From Acidobacteriota bacterium (GTDB lineage Bacteria > Acidobacteriota > Terriglobia > Terriglobales > Acidobacteriaceae), in contig JAJXXG010000150.1 of NCBI GenBank assembly GCA_021781255.1, positions 1 through 10,975 on the forward strand: 10,975 nt of DNA, in the 5' to 3' direction. Made by a program: the position numbers and the translations under genes. A model generated the notes under the pieces. The model saw only the letters and a program-made list of their open reading frames with translations, was not told the DNA's origin and ran no database searches. Within the stretch, counting starts at the first letter, position 1, and every line of letters starts with the position of its first letter. Of this stretch, positions 1 to 7,353 are shown one piece after another.

Positions 1-1
1 G

Positions 2-559
2 GGCGCCGGCTACGAGGCCATCCATCCGGAACTCGAAGGCGTCAAGCCCGAAGACTACCCCGACATCGCCAAGCTGCGCATCCTCGGCGACGTGGCGCCT
101 TACTCGCGCGAGTACCAGAAGATCGCGGCACGGGTGCGCATTGATGCCAAGAACAACCCCGATCTCGAAGCCGAATACGGCCGTATTGCAGAGCAGGTTA
201 GACAGACCATGGAGTCGACACTTCAGGTAGCCCAGCGCCACTTCAACGCGCCGGTCGATACCGTCGAGGGAACGGTCAAGTCTGTCAAGGGTTTGAGCGT
301 CGAGCTGAAAGAATACCCGGGCAGGACTTTCCACCTCTCGTCGGTGGGTGGCAGCATGGCGGATCTGACCAGGTCCCTCCCTCGCGCCGCCCACATATTT
401 TTCGCGCGTGCGGGGGGAGGACCCCGGAACCCCGCCGCCGGGCGTGGTTCCTTCGCCGCCCCGGGGCTCTCTCGATCCCCGTCCGTGTATCCATCGAGTC
501 TGCACTCTGTGCCCGGCAGCTTCTGGACATGGAGTCAGGCTCAGAATGATTTTCGATGA
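2..559 (+). CDS. 3' part of an unidentified gene, probably truncated or degenerate at its end
   Basis: The frame is open from the left edge, so the real start lies outside the window; an internal GTG at 92 is unlikely to be the start because convincing protein sequence precedes it. The first ~125 residues look coding: a run beginning GAGYEAIHPELEGVKPEDYP, then a charged helical stretch with KNNPDLEAEYGRIAEQVRQT, then a small beta-rich segment (DTVEGTVKSVKGLSVELKEY, then GRTFHLSSVG). From about position 375 composition changes abruptly to Arg/Pro/Gly/Ser-rich, low-complexity sequence up to the TGA at 557-559, as expected when a frame runs out of its gene. I do not recognise the family. The likeliest reading is a large protein cut off by deletion or rearrangement near 365-380. 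A genuine disordered tail is possible but less likely. No promoter or downstream partner is visible. Confidence 0.55.
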   Translation, partial: GAGYEAIHPELEGVKPEDYPDIAKLRILGDVAPYSREYQKIAARVRIDAKNNPDLEAEYGRIAEQVRQTMESTLQVAQRHFNAPVDTVEGTVKSVKGLSVELKEYPGRTFHLSSVGGSMADLTRSLPRAAHIFFARAGGGPRNPAAGRGSFAAPGLSRSPSVYPSSLHSVPGSFWTWSQAQNDFR

Positions 560-847
560 GGGCTGGTTTTAGCTGGGGGATACACACGGGGCGACGTCAG
601 GGGAATGATTGTTTATCCCTCGACTGCATCTGTCTAGCCGCGGCTCTTCTCCGTCGGTAATCGGTCCTGGTTACTTTCGACTGGGCGGCTCGGGGCCGCC
701 TGTAAAAGTACGGTTGGAAAAACGTAGTCGAAATAGCGGAATGAGCAACATTCCACCAGAGCACAATGACTTATGACACAATTTTCGGCACTTATTTACC
801 AATTAATCTCTCTAGCAATTCCCACGCTTTTCCCCTGAACCTGCGAC
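560..847. other. Intergenic region without a supported gene
   Basis: No convincing reading frame on either strand. The left part contains a GC hairpin (GGCGGC 684-689, loop TCGGG, GCCGCC 695-700) followed by TGTAAAAGTA. It is not followed by a T-run, so I do not call it a terminator. The right part (about 760-850) is clearly more AT-rich than the rest of the window and holds the first copy of a 12-nt direct repeat. Both flanking genes look damaged, so this stretch may be the scar of a rearrangement. Confidence 0.5.
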
Positions 848-857
848 TTATTTACCA
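790..857. repeat. 12-nt direct repeat ACTTATTTACCA, 56 bp apart
   Basis: Exact copies lie at 790-801 and 846-857. The second spans the TAA stop (848-850) of the minus-strand HU-like gene. The sequence between them is AT-rich. Such a pair could mark a short duplication or a recombination or deletion junction. It is too small to name a mobile element and no inverted ends or target-site structure is seen. Confidence 0.5.
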
Positions 858-1102
858 CTTTTCCGGACCCGGGGCAGCTTCTCTCTGATCGCGTTTCGTA
901 GCCTTTCCAGGCTCAGTTCCCGAAGCACGGAAGGACTTAACGGGTACTCTCCAAATTCGTCCAGCTCAAAAACCACCGTATACCCTCGGCGATCTCTCAC
1001 CCAGTACTCGTTGACGAGGCGGGTGCGCACCCGCCGCAGCTTTCCAAATGGAAACTCCACCTCCTCGCCTCGCTTCAGCGCCTCGCTCATCTCACGGAAC
1101 AC
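848..1102 (-). CDS. HU/IHF-like DNA-binding protein, N-terminus broken (possible pseudogene)
   Basis: The GTG-initiated frame encodes 84 residues. Residues 1-24 (FREMSEALKRGEEVEFPFGK) match the second helix and first strands of the HU/IHF fold, where a helix ending in ALxxGexV leads into a V-x-x-x-FG-x-F/L turn. A beta-arm-like part (YTVVFELDEFGEY) and a basic C-terminus (REKLPRVRKSGK) follow. The GTG start falls in the middle of helix 2, which is structurally implausible. In the same frame upstream, without a start codon, lies CSRRQSVAILNL, which completes that helix. The frame is then interrupted by TGA at 1172-1174, beyond which it is open up to the otsB stop. No Shine-Dalgarno is visible before 1102. 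I infer a gene whose 5' part was lost or interrupted. Assignment to HU/IHF rests on pattern only. Confidence 0.45.
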   Translation of the reverse strand: MFREMSEALKRGEEVEFPFGKLRRVRTRLVNEYWVRDRRGYTVVFELDEFGEYPLSPSVLRELSLERLRNAIREKLPRVRKSGK

Positions 1103-1246
1103 AAGGTTCAGAATCGCTACAGACTGCCGCCGGGAACAGCCGCGCTCTGGCCAGGGAACTCGGCTGTAGCCTCACTCACGTCCGGGATCTCTATCTAGCT
1201 GCATCGGCGCCAGTCGCGGATCGCCTTCTTGCGCGCCAGGGGAAAA

Positions 1247-1663
1247 TCAGCTCTCGCGAGCTGACCCGGCGAGCCCGCGCAGCCCAGCTTGAACGATTCG
1301 TTTCTTGGCATCGGCGAGTAGATCGACGCAATCTCGCGCGATGTGCATCTCGCTGTAGCTCCCATTGAGCCGCAGGCGCTCCATGCCGTGCAGGCCCCAC
1401 ATCTCGACGTTGTCGAACGGCTCCAGCAGCGCCTTCAACTCAGGAAACTGACGGCCGCTGATGACGGCCACGCGTGTTTTGCCGGAATCGGCGATTTTAT
1501 CGAGCAGGGACAGCACGCCGGCGTAGGGGCGGGCGCGGAACCGGTCCACGTGGAAGGGGGCGATGGTCCCGTCGTAATCGAGCAGCAGCACCGCGGAGGA
1601 CGCTTTTTTGAGTCGTTCCAGAAAGTCCGAGATCACTGCGGAGACGGGCATTGCCAACGCCAT
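1247..1663 (-). CDS. otsB: Truncated trehalose-6-phosphate phosphatase, N-terminal half only (probable pseudogene)
   Basis: OtsB removes phosphate from trehalose-6-phosphate in the cytoplasm using a HAD-type active site. The start at 1663 is fixed by GGAGGT five bases upstream and by position: the otsA stop (TAG 1667-1665) is one base away, so the two are translationally coupled. Seen in 138 residues: the HAD nucleophile motif DYDGT (29-33, Asp29 and Asp31), the motif II region VAVISGR (65-71), and WGLHGMER (89-96), a stretch typical of OtsB. The family is usually about 240-270 residues. Here the frame leaves recognisable sequence after about residue 127 (KRIVQAGL) and stops at residue 138. 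The HAD lysine and the GDDxTDE magnesium motif are missing, and I find no remnant of them down to position 1. As written it should be inactive, so dephosphorylation would need another gene. An assembly error at about 1250-1290 is possible. Confidence 0.8.
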   Translation of the reverse strand: MALAMPVSAVISDFLERLKKASSAVLLLDYDGTIAPFHVDRFRARPYAGVLSLLDKIADSGKTRVAVISGRQFPELKALLEPFDNVEMWGLHGMERLRLNGSYSEMHIARDCVDLLADAKKRIVQAGLRGLAGSARES

Positions 1664-1664
1664 G

Positions 1665-3947
1665 CTATACCTCCACGGGGCTTCGTTCGGACAGGCTCGT
1701 GTTCTCCGCAGGCTCAACCCGCAGATCGCAAAGCGCGCCGATCAGGTTGCTGGCCCACCAATAAATATTGTGTTCTTTAACGATCTGCCTCATACGGCGC
1801 ATGCGTTCCATCCTCTCGCCGGCATCCATCTTCAGCGCCTGAGCGATAGACTCTCCGGTGGCCACAACGTCATAGGGATTTACGATGATGGCGTCGCGCA
1901 GTTCGCGCGCGGCCCCGGTAAAGCGGCTCAGGATCAGTACTCCCTGCTCGTCCTTCTGGGCCGCCACGTACTCTTTGGCCACCAGATTCATCCCGTCGTG
2001 CAGCGACGTAACGATGAGGAGATGCACAATACGGTAAAAGCGCTGCACCTCATCGCGGCTATGCTGGCGCAGCAAGAGAACGATGGGCCTCCAGCGGCCG
2101 CGCGCGAATCGGGCATTAATCCGAGCAGCCTCGGATTCGATCTCGGCCTGAAAATCTGCGTAGCGCTTGATATGAGTGCGCGAGGGCGCCGCCAGCTCAA
2201 TGAAACTGAACTTGCCCTGCTGCTCGGGGTACCTGTCGAGGAACGACTCGACGGCCAGGAAGCGCTCGACGATGCCCTTCGTATAATCGGCGCGATCCAC
2301 GCCTGCCGCGATCCAATACGTCTCCAGATCCAGCTCTTCGAGAACCGCGGCCCGCTCCTCCTCCACGCTCGGCTCATCCGGCGGGGCGGCGTTGCCGTTC
2401 ATCGGGACGCTGATGGGAAACGGCAGGACGTGCGACTGGTACTCATTGCGCGTGACCGTAAAGTGCTCCCAGTCAATGCGGGCTTCGAGAGCATGGTCCA
2501 CGGTGTTCAAGAAGTTATTGCAGTGCGCGCGCACGTGGAAGCCGATCAGGTCCGCTCCCAGCAGCCCATCGAGCAGTTGGGCCTGCCAGGGGCAGATCTC
2601 GAAGGATTCCGGATTCGGCCACGGGATGTGCCAGAAGATGGCCACGCGGGCGTGGGGCAGGCGCTCCTTGACCAGGCGCGGCAGCAGGGCAAAATGGTAA
2701 TCCTGAATGAGCACGACGGGCTGCTCGTCGCCGCCAACCTCGTCGACCAGGACGTCGGTGAACCTTCGATTCGCGCGCTGATACTGTTCCCAGTCGGCCG
2801 CGCGGAACGTGGGGCGGGCGTGGGCATTGTGGCAAAGAGGCCAAATGCCTTCGTTCGCGAAGCCGTAATAATAGCCGTCTTCCTCTTCCTTGCTGAGCCA
2901 GACGCGGCGCAGCGTGTAGCGCAACTCTCCGGGAGGCACGCGCAACCTGTCGTGGGCGTCCACGGTTTCGGCATCGGCATCTCCGCTGCCATGGGCGATC
3001 CAGGTCCCATCGCAGGCGCAGAGCACCGGTTCGAGAGCAGCCACCAGCCCGCTGGCCGGAGCCGAAGCCTGGATGCGATCGCCTTGGCGCGTGTGCACGT
3101 AGGGCTCGCGATTCGACACCACGTACAGCTTGCTGTCAGCGAGTTTGTCGCGCACGTAGGCGCCGAGCCGCTGCGCTGTCCATTCCAAGTCCTTCGCGTT
3201 GCGCAGCCGCGCCTCGGATTCCGCGGCTTCGCGCGCACGTTCGATGCTCCTGGCCAGTGGCACAACCTCGCGGGTGAGGGGAAGGAGGAATTCGATTCCG
3301 TTGGTAGAGGGGGGCGGCGCGTGTTTACCGGCTCTGACGCCCTTCAACCATTCCGCCAGCCGCGCGATGGGCCTGTTGAGGCTCCATCGCACCACCAGCA
3401 CCGTGAGGGCGATGATAACCAGGACCTGCAGGACAATCCGTTCGAACGCGGAACTCCAACTGCGAAAGATCTGCGCGCGAATGTAGGAGCTGTCGTTGGC
3501 AACGAGAATGCACCCCGTAACCCGGCCGCCAAAGCCGTGCAGCGGAACGGCTAAAAGGTAATTCTGCCTGAACAAGGTGCGGGTGTAGGCGCTTTCGCTG
3601 CGATCGTGCTCAAGCGCATCTTTGAGAACCTTTTGCGCTCCGTGCAGCGTTGCGAGAGCCGGCGCAACCGTCAGGACCGAACCGTCGGCCGCGTACACGC
3701 CGACGCCCACGAGGTGATCGCGGTTGCTGAAGCGCATCACCAACTGTTCGAGTCCGGCGCGATCTCCCGTCTCGAGATAGAGCTCCGCCATGCCGGCAAG
3801 GCTTTCGCCTAGAGTGCCGGCTTTCCGCTCGAGATCGCTGCGCAGCGCGTCTTTCTGGGCTCGATTCTCATACCAGGATGACGCCAGCGAAACCAGCGTC
3901 ACTCCGATCGCCAACGCAACGATCAATCGCCAACTCAAAAGTCGCAT
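1665..3947 (-). CDS. otsA: Trehalose-6-phosphate synthase (GT20) fused to an N-terminal membrane sensor/HAMP-like module
   Basis: OtsA transfers glucose from a nucleotide sugar to glucose-6-phosphate, giving trehalose-6-phosphate. Residues ~270-745 form a complete GT20 domain: SNR (278-280), the acceptor-site segment DGYYYGFANEGIWPL (357-371), IQDYHFALLP (414-423, Asp416), FWHIPWP (438-444, His440), GVDRADYTKG (549-558, Arg552 and Lys557), and SLHDGMNLVAKEY (648-660, Asp651 and Glu659). By family knowledge these are donor and acceptor ligands. Classical OtsA is about 450-490 residues. Here ~265 precede it: TM1 at 6-23; an extracytoplasmic domain at ~26-165 with a Cache-like pattern (GVGVYAADGSVL, LLAVPL, CILVANDSSYI); TM2 at 170-187; a HAMP-like segment from 188 with Pro193; and a helical linker at 230-265. 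ATG 3947 is the only start before an upstream in-frame TGA; AGGAG lies 18 bases upstream, an unusually long gap. otsB' follows directly. Glucosylglycerol-phosphate synthase is also GT20, but the otsB neighbour favours trehalose. Confidence 0.93.
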   Translation of the reverse strand: MRLLSWRLIVALAIGVTLVSLASSWYENRAQKDALRSDLERKAGTLGESLAGMAELYLETGDRAGLEQLVMRFSNRDHLVGVGVYAADGSVLTVAPALATLHGAQKVLKDALEHDRSESAYTRTLFRQNYLLAVPLHGFGGRVTGCILVANDSSYIRAQIFRSWSSAFERIVLQVLVIIALTVLVVRWSLNRPIARLAEWLKGVRAGKHAPPPSTNGIEFLLPLTREVVPLARSIERAREAAESEARLRNAKDLEWTAQRLGAYVRDKLADSKLYVVSNREPYVHTRQGDRIQASAPASGLVAALEPVLCACDGTWIAHGSGDADAETVDAHDRLRVPPGELRYTLRRVWLSKEEEDGYYYGFANEGIWPLCHNAHARPTFRAADWEQYQRANRRFTDVLVDEVGGDEQPVVLIQDYHFALLPRLVKERLPHARVAIFWHIPWPNPESFEICPWQAQLLDGLLGADLIGFHVRAHCNNFLNTVDHALEARIDWEHFTVTRNEYQSHVLPFPISVPMNGNAAPPDEPSVEEERAAVLEELDLETYWIAAGVDRADYTKGIVERFLAVESFLDRYPEQQGKFSFIELAAPSRTHIKRYADFQAEIESEAARINARFARGRWRPIVLLLRQHSRDEVQRFYRIVHLLIVTSLHDGMNLVAKEYVAAQKDEQGVLILSRFTGAARELRDAIIVNPYDVVATGESIAQALKMDAGERMERMRRMRQIVKEHNIYWWASNLIGALCDLRVEPAENTSLSERSPVEV
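1669..1674 (-). promoter_or_regulatory. Shine-Dalgarno GGAGGT of otsB inside the otsA 3' end
   Basis: Read on the minus strand the sequence is GGAGGT-atagc-ATG. The site overlaps the last otsA codons (Val-Glu-Val-stop) and is five bases from ATG 1663. It decides the otsB start against an in-frame ATG 54 bases further upstream that would overlap otsA, and it indicates translational coupling. Confidence 0.75.
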
Positions 3948-4234
3948 AATCCGCGTCTGCGGAAGCTCCTCGAAAGTCCCTGGTCAGCGGCCCGTGTGCC
4001 GGGTGCATTCGGCGCCCTTCCGGCAGCACATCGATGAATCGGAAAATACGAGTGAAATGGTCTCTAAGCCAATCCGCGTCTCTTGTGTTGGATGCAATCC
4101 GCGCGGTCCACGTACGCCACGACAGTGTCTTGTTTCAGCGCATGATTTGAACCGGCTATAGGCGACCGTCACAGGGACAACTGCCTCGCTGCGGCGGGCA
4201 TCGAAGCGTATACAATCCGGAACGAGGCCGCAGT
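3948..4234. promoter_or_regulatory. Divergent otsA/treS control region with repeated AATCCGCG elements
   Basis: This 287-bp gap separates two divergent trehalose genes and must hold both promoters. AATCCGCGTCT occurs exactly at 3948-3958, directly abutting the otsA start codon, and again at 4071-4081. A shorter copy, AATCCGCG, lies at 4096-4103, so copies two and three start 25 bp apart. A possible treS -10 element is TATACAAT at 4209-4216, about 19 bases before the GTG, but I see no good -35 at the right spacing. The treS Shine-Dalgarno GAGG is at 4224-4227. The repeats could be operator sites for a regulator of both directions. That is inference from repetition and position only. Confidence 0.35.
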
Positions 4235-7200
4235 GTGAAGAAACCAGGCAGCTCATCCGATCCTCTTTGGTACAAGGACGCTGTTATTTACGAGTTGCAC
4301 GTGCGCGCCTTCGCCGATGGCAACAACGACGGCGTGGGCGATTTTGCCGGTCTCTTCGGCAAACTCGACTACCTTCAGGGTCTTGGCGTCACCTGTCTAT
4401 GGCTCTTGCCGTTCTTTCCTTCCCCGCTGCGGGACGACGGCTACGATATCTCCGATTATACCAGTGTTCATCCGAACTACGGCACGCTCGATGATTTTCG
4501 CCGGTTTCTTGACGCAGCGCATGCCCGCAGCATGCAGGTGTTGATCGAGTTCGTCATCAATCACACCTCCGATCAGCACCCATGGTTCGAGCGCGCGCGC
4601 CGCGCCCCGCCCGGCTCGCCTGAACGCGACTTCTACGTGTGGAGCGATTCCGCCGCGAAGTTCCCCGGCGTCGGCATCATCTTTTCCGACACCGAGACCT
4701 CGAATTGGACATGGGATCCTGTCGCCAAGGCGTATTATTGGCATCGCTTCTTCTCGCATCAGCCCGATCTGAACTTCGACAATCCAAGCGTGCTCGAAGA
4801 GATGCTCGACGCCATGCGCTTCTGGCTGGACATGGGTGTGGACGCCCTGCGCCTGGACGCCATTCCTTATCTCGTCGAGCGAGACGGCACAAGCTGCCAG
4901 AACCTGGCCGAGACACACGCCATTGTCAAAAAGCTGCGCGCCGCTGTAGACGCGGGATACGCCAACCGCTTTCTGCTCGCCGAAGCCAATCAATGGCCCA
5001 GCGACGTGCGGCCGTACTTCGGCGAGGGTGACGAATGCCAGATGGCCTTCCACTTTCCGCTGATGCCGCGCATCTACGTCGCGCTGCGCCAAGAGGATTC
5101 GCTGCCGATCACCGAGATCATGGCGCAGACCCCCGACATCCCGCCGAACTGCCAGTGGGGCCTGTTCCTGCGCAATCACGACGAACTCACTTTGGAAATG
5201 GTGACGCAGGACGAGCGCGATTACATGTATCTGGCCTACAGCGCCGATCCGCGCATGCGCCTGAACCTCGGCATTCGGCGGCGGCTGGCGCCGCTGCTGG
5301 AAAACAATCGCCTGCGCATCGAGCTGCTCAACAGCCTGCTTTTCTCGTTTCCCGGCACGCCCATCCTCTACTACGGCGATGAGATCGGTATGGGCGATAA
5401 CCTCCAGCTGGGCGACCGCAACGGGGTGCGCACGCCCATGCAGTGGAACAGCACGCTGAACGCGGGCTTTTCGAAAGCCGATCCCGAGCGGCTCTACAGC
5501 CCCGTCATCGACGACCCCGTCTACGGCTATCTGGCCGTCAACGTCAAAGAGCAGAGCGAAAATCCCGCGTCGCTGCTGCAATGGATGCGCAAGATGATCG
5601 GGCTGCGCAAACTATTCCGCGTCTTCGGGCGGGGCACGTTCCGCATTCTGCCCAGCGCCAACCGCAGAGTGCTCGCCTATCTTCGCCAGTTTCAGGATCA
5701 GACGGTGCTTTGCGTGGCCAACATCTCGCGCTCGGCCCAGCCCGTGCTTCTCGGCCTGGACGAATACGAGGGTCGCACGCCTGTAGAAATTCTCGGCTAT
5801 GTGCCTTTTCCGAAAATCGGACGCGAGCCCTACGTTCTTACTCTCTCGCCCTACGCGTTTCTCTGGTTCGAGCTCCAGGTCGCTTCCACAAGCGCCGACC
5901 AGCCTCCGGAGTTCGACATCGGCCCCGCGGACGAGTGGCTGCTCACCGAGACCGGACAACACGCCGCGGCCGCGGAAGAACCGCTGCGCGAAAATCACTC
6001 GCCTGCCTTTGAAACTCTTTCCGCGGATGCGATCTCCTCGGCGCAGACGCAAACCGCGGTTGACACCGATGCCGTGGTTGAGGTGGAGGATCGCGCGCTG
6101 GACCTTCTTGTCCTCACCGCCCCGGCCAACCGCGAAGAACTCGACAAAACCATCGCGGGAATCGTAGGCCGCTTCGGCGCCATCGCTTCGCCGCCACGCA
6201 CCCTGGTGGCATTTCCGGCGCAGGAGAACGGCGCATCGGTCGGAACGCAAAACAACTATCCTCAATCCGTGGGAGGCGCGCCATGGCTTCGGCTATTGCC
6301 GTTCTCGCCATCCCCCGTGGTTCTTGCGCGCCAGTGGCCGCACACCACACACACGTATCTAGACGCTGTCCGTCTGCTCGACGAGCATCGCGCCCGTGCA
6401 GCCATTCTCCTCAGCCACGCCGTGGGCGCGCTCGATCCTCAGGCACTGCCGCTGCTGGCGCGGCTGATCCTGCATGAGCCCGTGGACCTGGTGATGCCGC
6501 ACTATCTGCTCGATGCGCACGAGGGGCTGATGAACAGCGCCATTCTCTATCCGCTCACGCGGGTGCTCTACCGCACGTCGGTCCGATTCCCGTTGGGCGG
6601 CGACCTCAGCTTCTCCGCGAAATTCGCCCTCGCGCTCGAGCTCGAACGCCGCGCCGCCGCGTTGCCCGAAAAAGACGCGATCGTGTGGCCGGTGGCGCAA
6701 GCCCGGCGCATGAGCTTCTCCGTCGCCGAAGCTCCCATGTGCCGCGAACGGGCCGCTCACTTTGAAATCGGCGACATCGGCATGCTGTTTACTCGAGTCG
6801 TCAGTGCGCTTTTCAGCGAAATCGAAACCAGCGCCCTGGAGTGGCAAACCCCTCGCCAGTTCCTACAGGCTCGCCGCATCAGAGGCGCGGCCCAGGTCGA
6901 GCGCGATAGCAACGGCCAAGCCGGGCAAGCAGACGTCGCGCACATGCTGGAGTCGTTTCGGCTGGCTGCCAAAAACCTGCAGGAGATCTGGTCGCAGGCC
7001 ATGACGCCGCGGACGCTGCTCTCGGTCACGCGGCTGGCTGCTACGCCGCCGGACACTAAATTCTCGATGCCAAACGCCCTGTGGGTAAGGATCGTGTACG
7101 ATTTTCTCGTGGCTTTTCGCGAGCGCGCGGTCAACAGGAACCATCTGGTTGGTGCGCTGATGCCGCTCTACTTCGCCTGGACGGCATCTCATCTGTTGGC

Positions 7201-7321
7201 CTTGGGCGCGGAGGGTTACCTCGGCAACGAGCAGAGAATTGAAGCGCTCGCCCAGGTCTTCGAGTCCGATAAGCCTTACCTCCTTGCCCGTTGGCGCTGG
7301 CCCGATAACTTCAATCCATAG
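4235..7321 (+). CDS. treS: Trehalose synthase (maltose alpha-D-glucosyltransferase, GH13) fused to a degenerate GT-A-like domain
   Basis: Residues ~8-548 are a complete TreS, which interconverts maltose and trehalose in the cytoplasm. The N-terminus (LWYKDAVIYELHVRAFAD) is diagnostic; INHTSDQHPWF (108-118), nucleophile Asp208 (ALRLDAIPYL), acid/base Glu250 (LLAEANQWP) and Asp316 (FLRNHDEL) complete the GH13 active site. A beta domain ends at WFEL (544-547). After an Ala/Glu-rich linker (~549-618) come ~410 further residues. These are not the maltokinase (Pep2) often fused to TreS. They recall large GT-A glycosyltransferases related to glucosyl/mannosyl-glycerate synthases: DLVMPHYLLDAHEGLMNSAI, LYPLTRVLYR (771-780), FPLGGDLSFS (785-794), LQEIWSQAMTP (915-925), and a conserved helical end LWVRIVYDFLVAFRER, PLYFAW (977-982). 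The DxD-type position reads LLSHAVGAL (725-733), so the domain is probably not catalytic. GTG start with GAGG seven bases upstream; no nearby alternative. The next gene starts 33 bp downstream. Confidence 0.93.
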   Translation: MKKPGSSSDPLWYKDAVIYELHVRAFADGNNDGVGDFAGLFGKLDYLQGLGVTCLWLLPFFPSPLRDDGYDISDYTSVHPNYGTLDDFRRFLDAAHARSMQVLIEFVINHTSDQHPWFERARRAPPGSPERDFYVWSDSAAKFPGVGIIFSDTETSNWTWDPVAKAYYWHRFFSHQPDLNFDNPSVLEEMLDAMRFWLDMGVDALRLDAIPYLVERDGTSCQNLAETHAIVKKLRAAVDAGYANRFLLAEANQWPSDVRPYFGEGDECQMAFHFPLMPRIYVALRQEDSLPITEIMAQTPDIPPNCQWGLFLRNHDELTLEMVTQDERDYMYLAYSADPRMRLNLGIRRRLAPLLENNRLRIELLNSLLFSFPGTPILYYGDEIGMGDNLQLGDRNGVRTPMQWNSTLNAGFSKADPERLYSPVIDDPVYGYLAVNVKEQSENPASLLQWMRKMIGLRKLFRVFGRGTFRILPSANRRVLAYLRQFQDQTVLCVANISRSAQPVLLGLDEYEGRTPVEILGYVPFPKIGREPYVLTLSPYAFLWFELQVASTSADQPPEFDIGPADEWLLTETGQHAAAAEEPLRENHSPAFETLSADAISSAQTQTAVDTDAVVEVEDRALDLLVLTAPANREELDKTIAGIVGRFGAIASPPRTLVAFPAQENGASVGTQNNYPQSVGGAPWLRLLPFSPSPVVLARQWPHTTHTYLDAVRLLDEHRARAAILLSHAVGALDPQALPLLARLILHEPVDLVMPHYLLDAHEGLMNSAILYPLTRVLYRTSVRFPLGGDLSFSAKFALALELERRAAALPEKDAIVWPVAQARRMSFSVAEAPMCRERAAHFEIGDIGMLFTRVVSALFSEIETSALEWQTPRQFLQARRIRGAAQVERDSNGQAGQADVAHMLESFRLAAKNLQEIWSQAMTPRTLLSVTRLAATPPDTKFSMPNALWVRIVYDFLVAFRERAVNRNHLVGALMPLYFAWTASHLLALGAEGYLGNEQRIEALAQVFESDKPYLLARWRWPDNFNP

Positions 7322-7353
7322 CCAGAGGTCTGGCAGGCGAGAGGAGAAATCGT

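Noticed and set aside
684..700. GC hairpin as a rho-independent terminator
   Set aside because: Stem of 6 bp, but it is followed by TGTAAAAGTA with no T-run, and the preceding gene already looks degenerate.
1048..1368. Plus-strand open frame overlapping the HU-like gene and otsB'
   Set aside because: It overlaps two better-supported minus-strand genes, lacks a ribosome site and turns Arg-rich after the first part.
1608..3554. A very long open frame antisense to otsA (plus strand)
   Set aside because: The opposite strand encodes a complete GT20 enzyme with all expected motifs. The antisense product shows no family pattern and is a by-product of GC-rich codon use.
1665..3947. GT20 enzyme as glucosylglycerol-phosphate synthase
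   Set aside because: It cannot be excluded from sequence alone, but an otsB-type gene follows with coupled translation and treS is divergent, which favours trehalose-6-phosphate.
4397..5581. A 394-residue open frame antisense to treS
   Set aside because: It lies entirely within the TreS catalytic domain, whose motifs are complete. Its His/Val/Gln-rich composition is typical of a GC-rich antisense frame.
5882..7318. TreS C-terminal extension read as a maltokinase (Pep2) fusion
   Set aside because: No kinase nucleotide-binding or catalytic motif pattern is visible, while the late motifs resemble GT-A glycosyltransferases instead.
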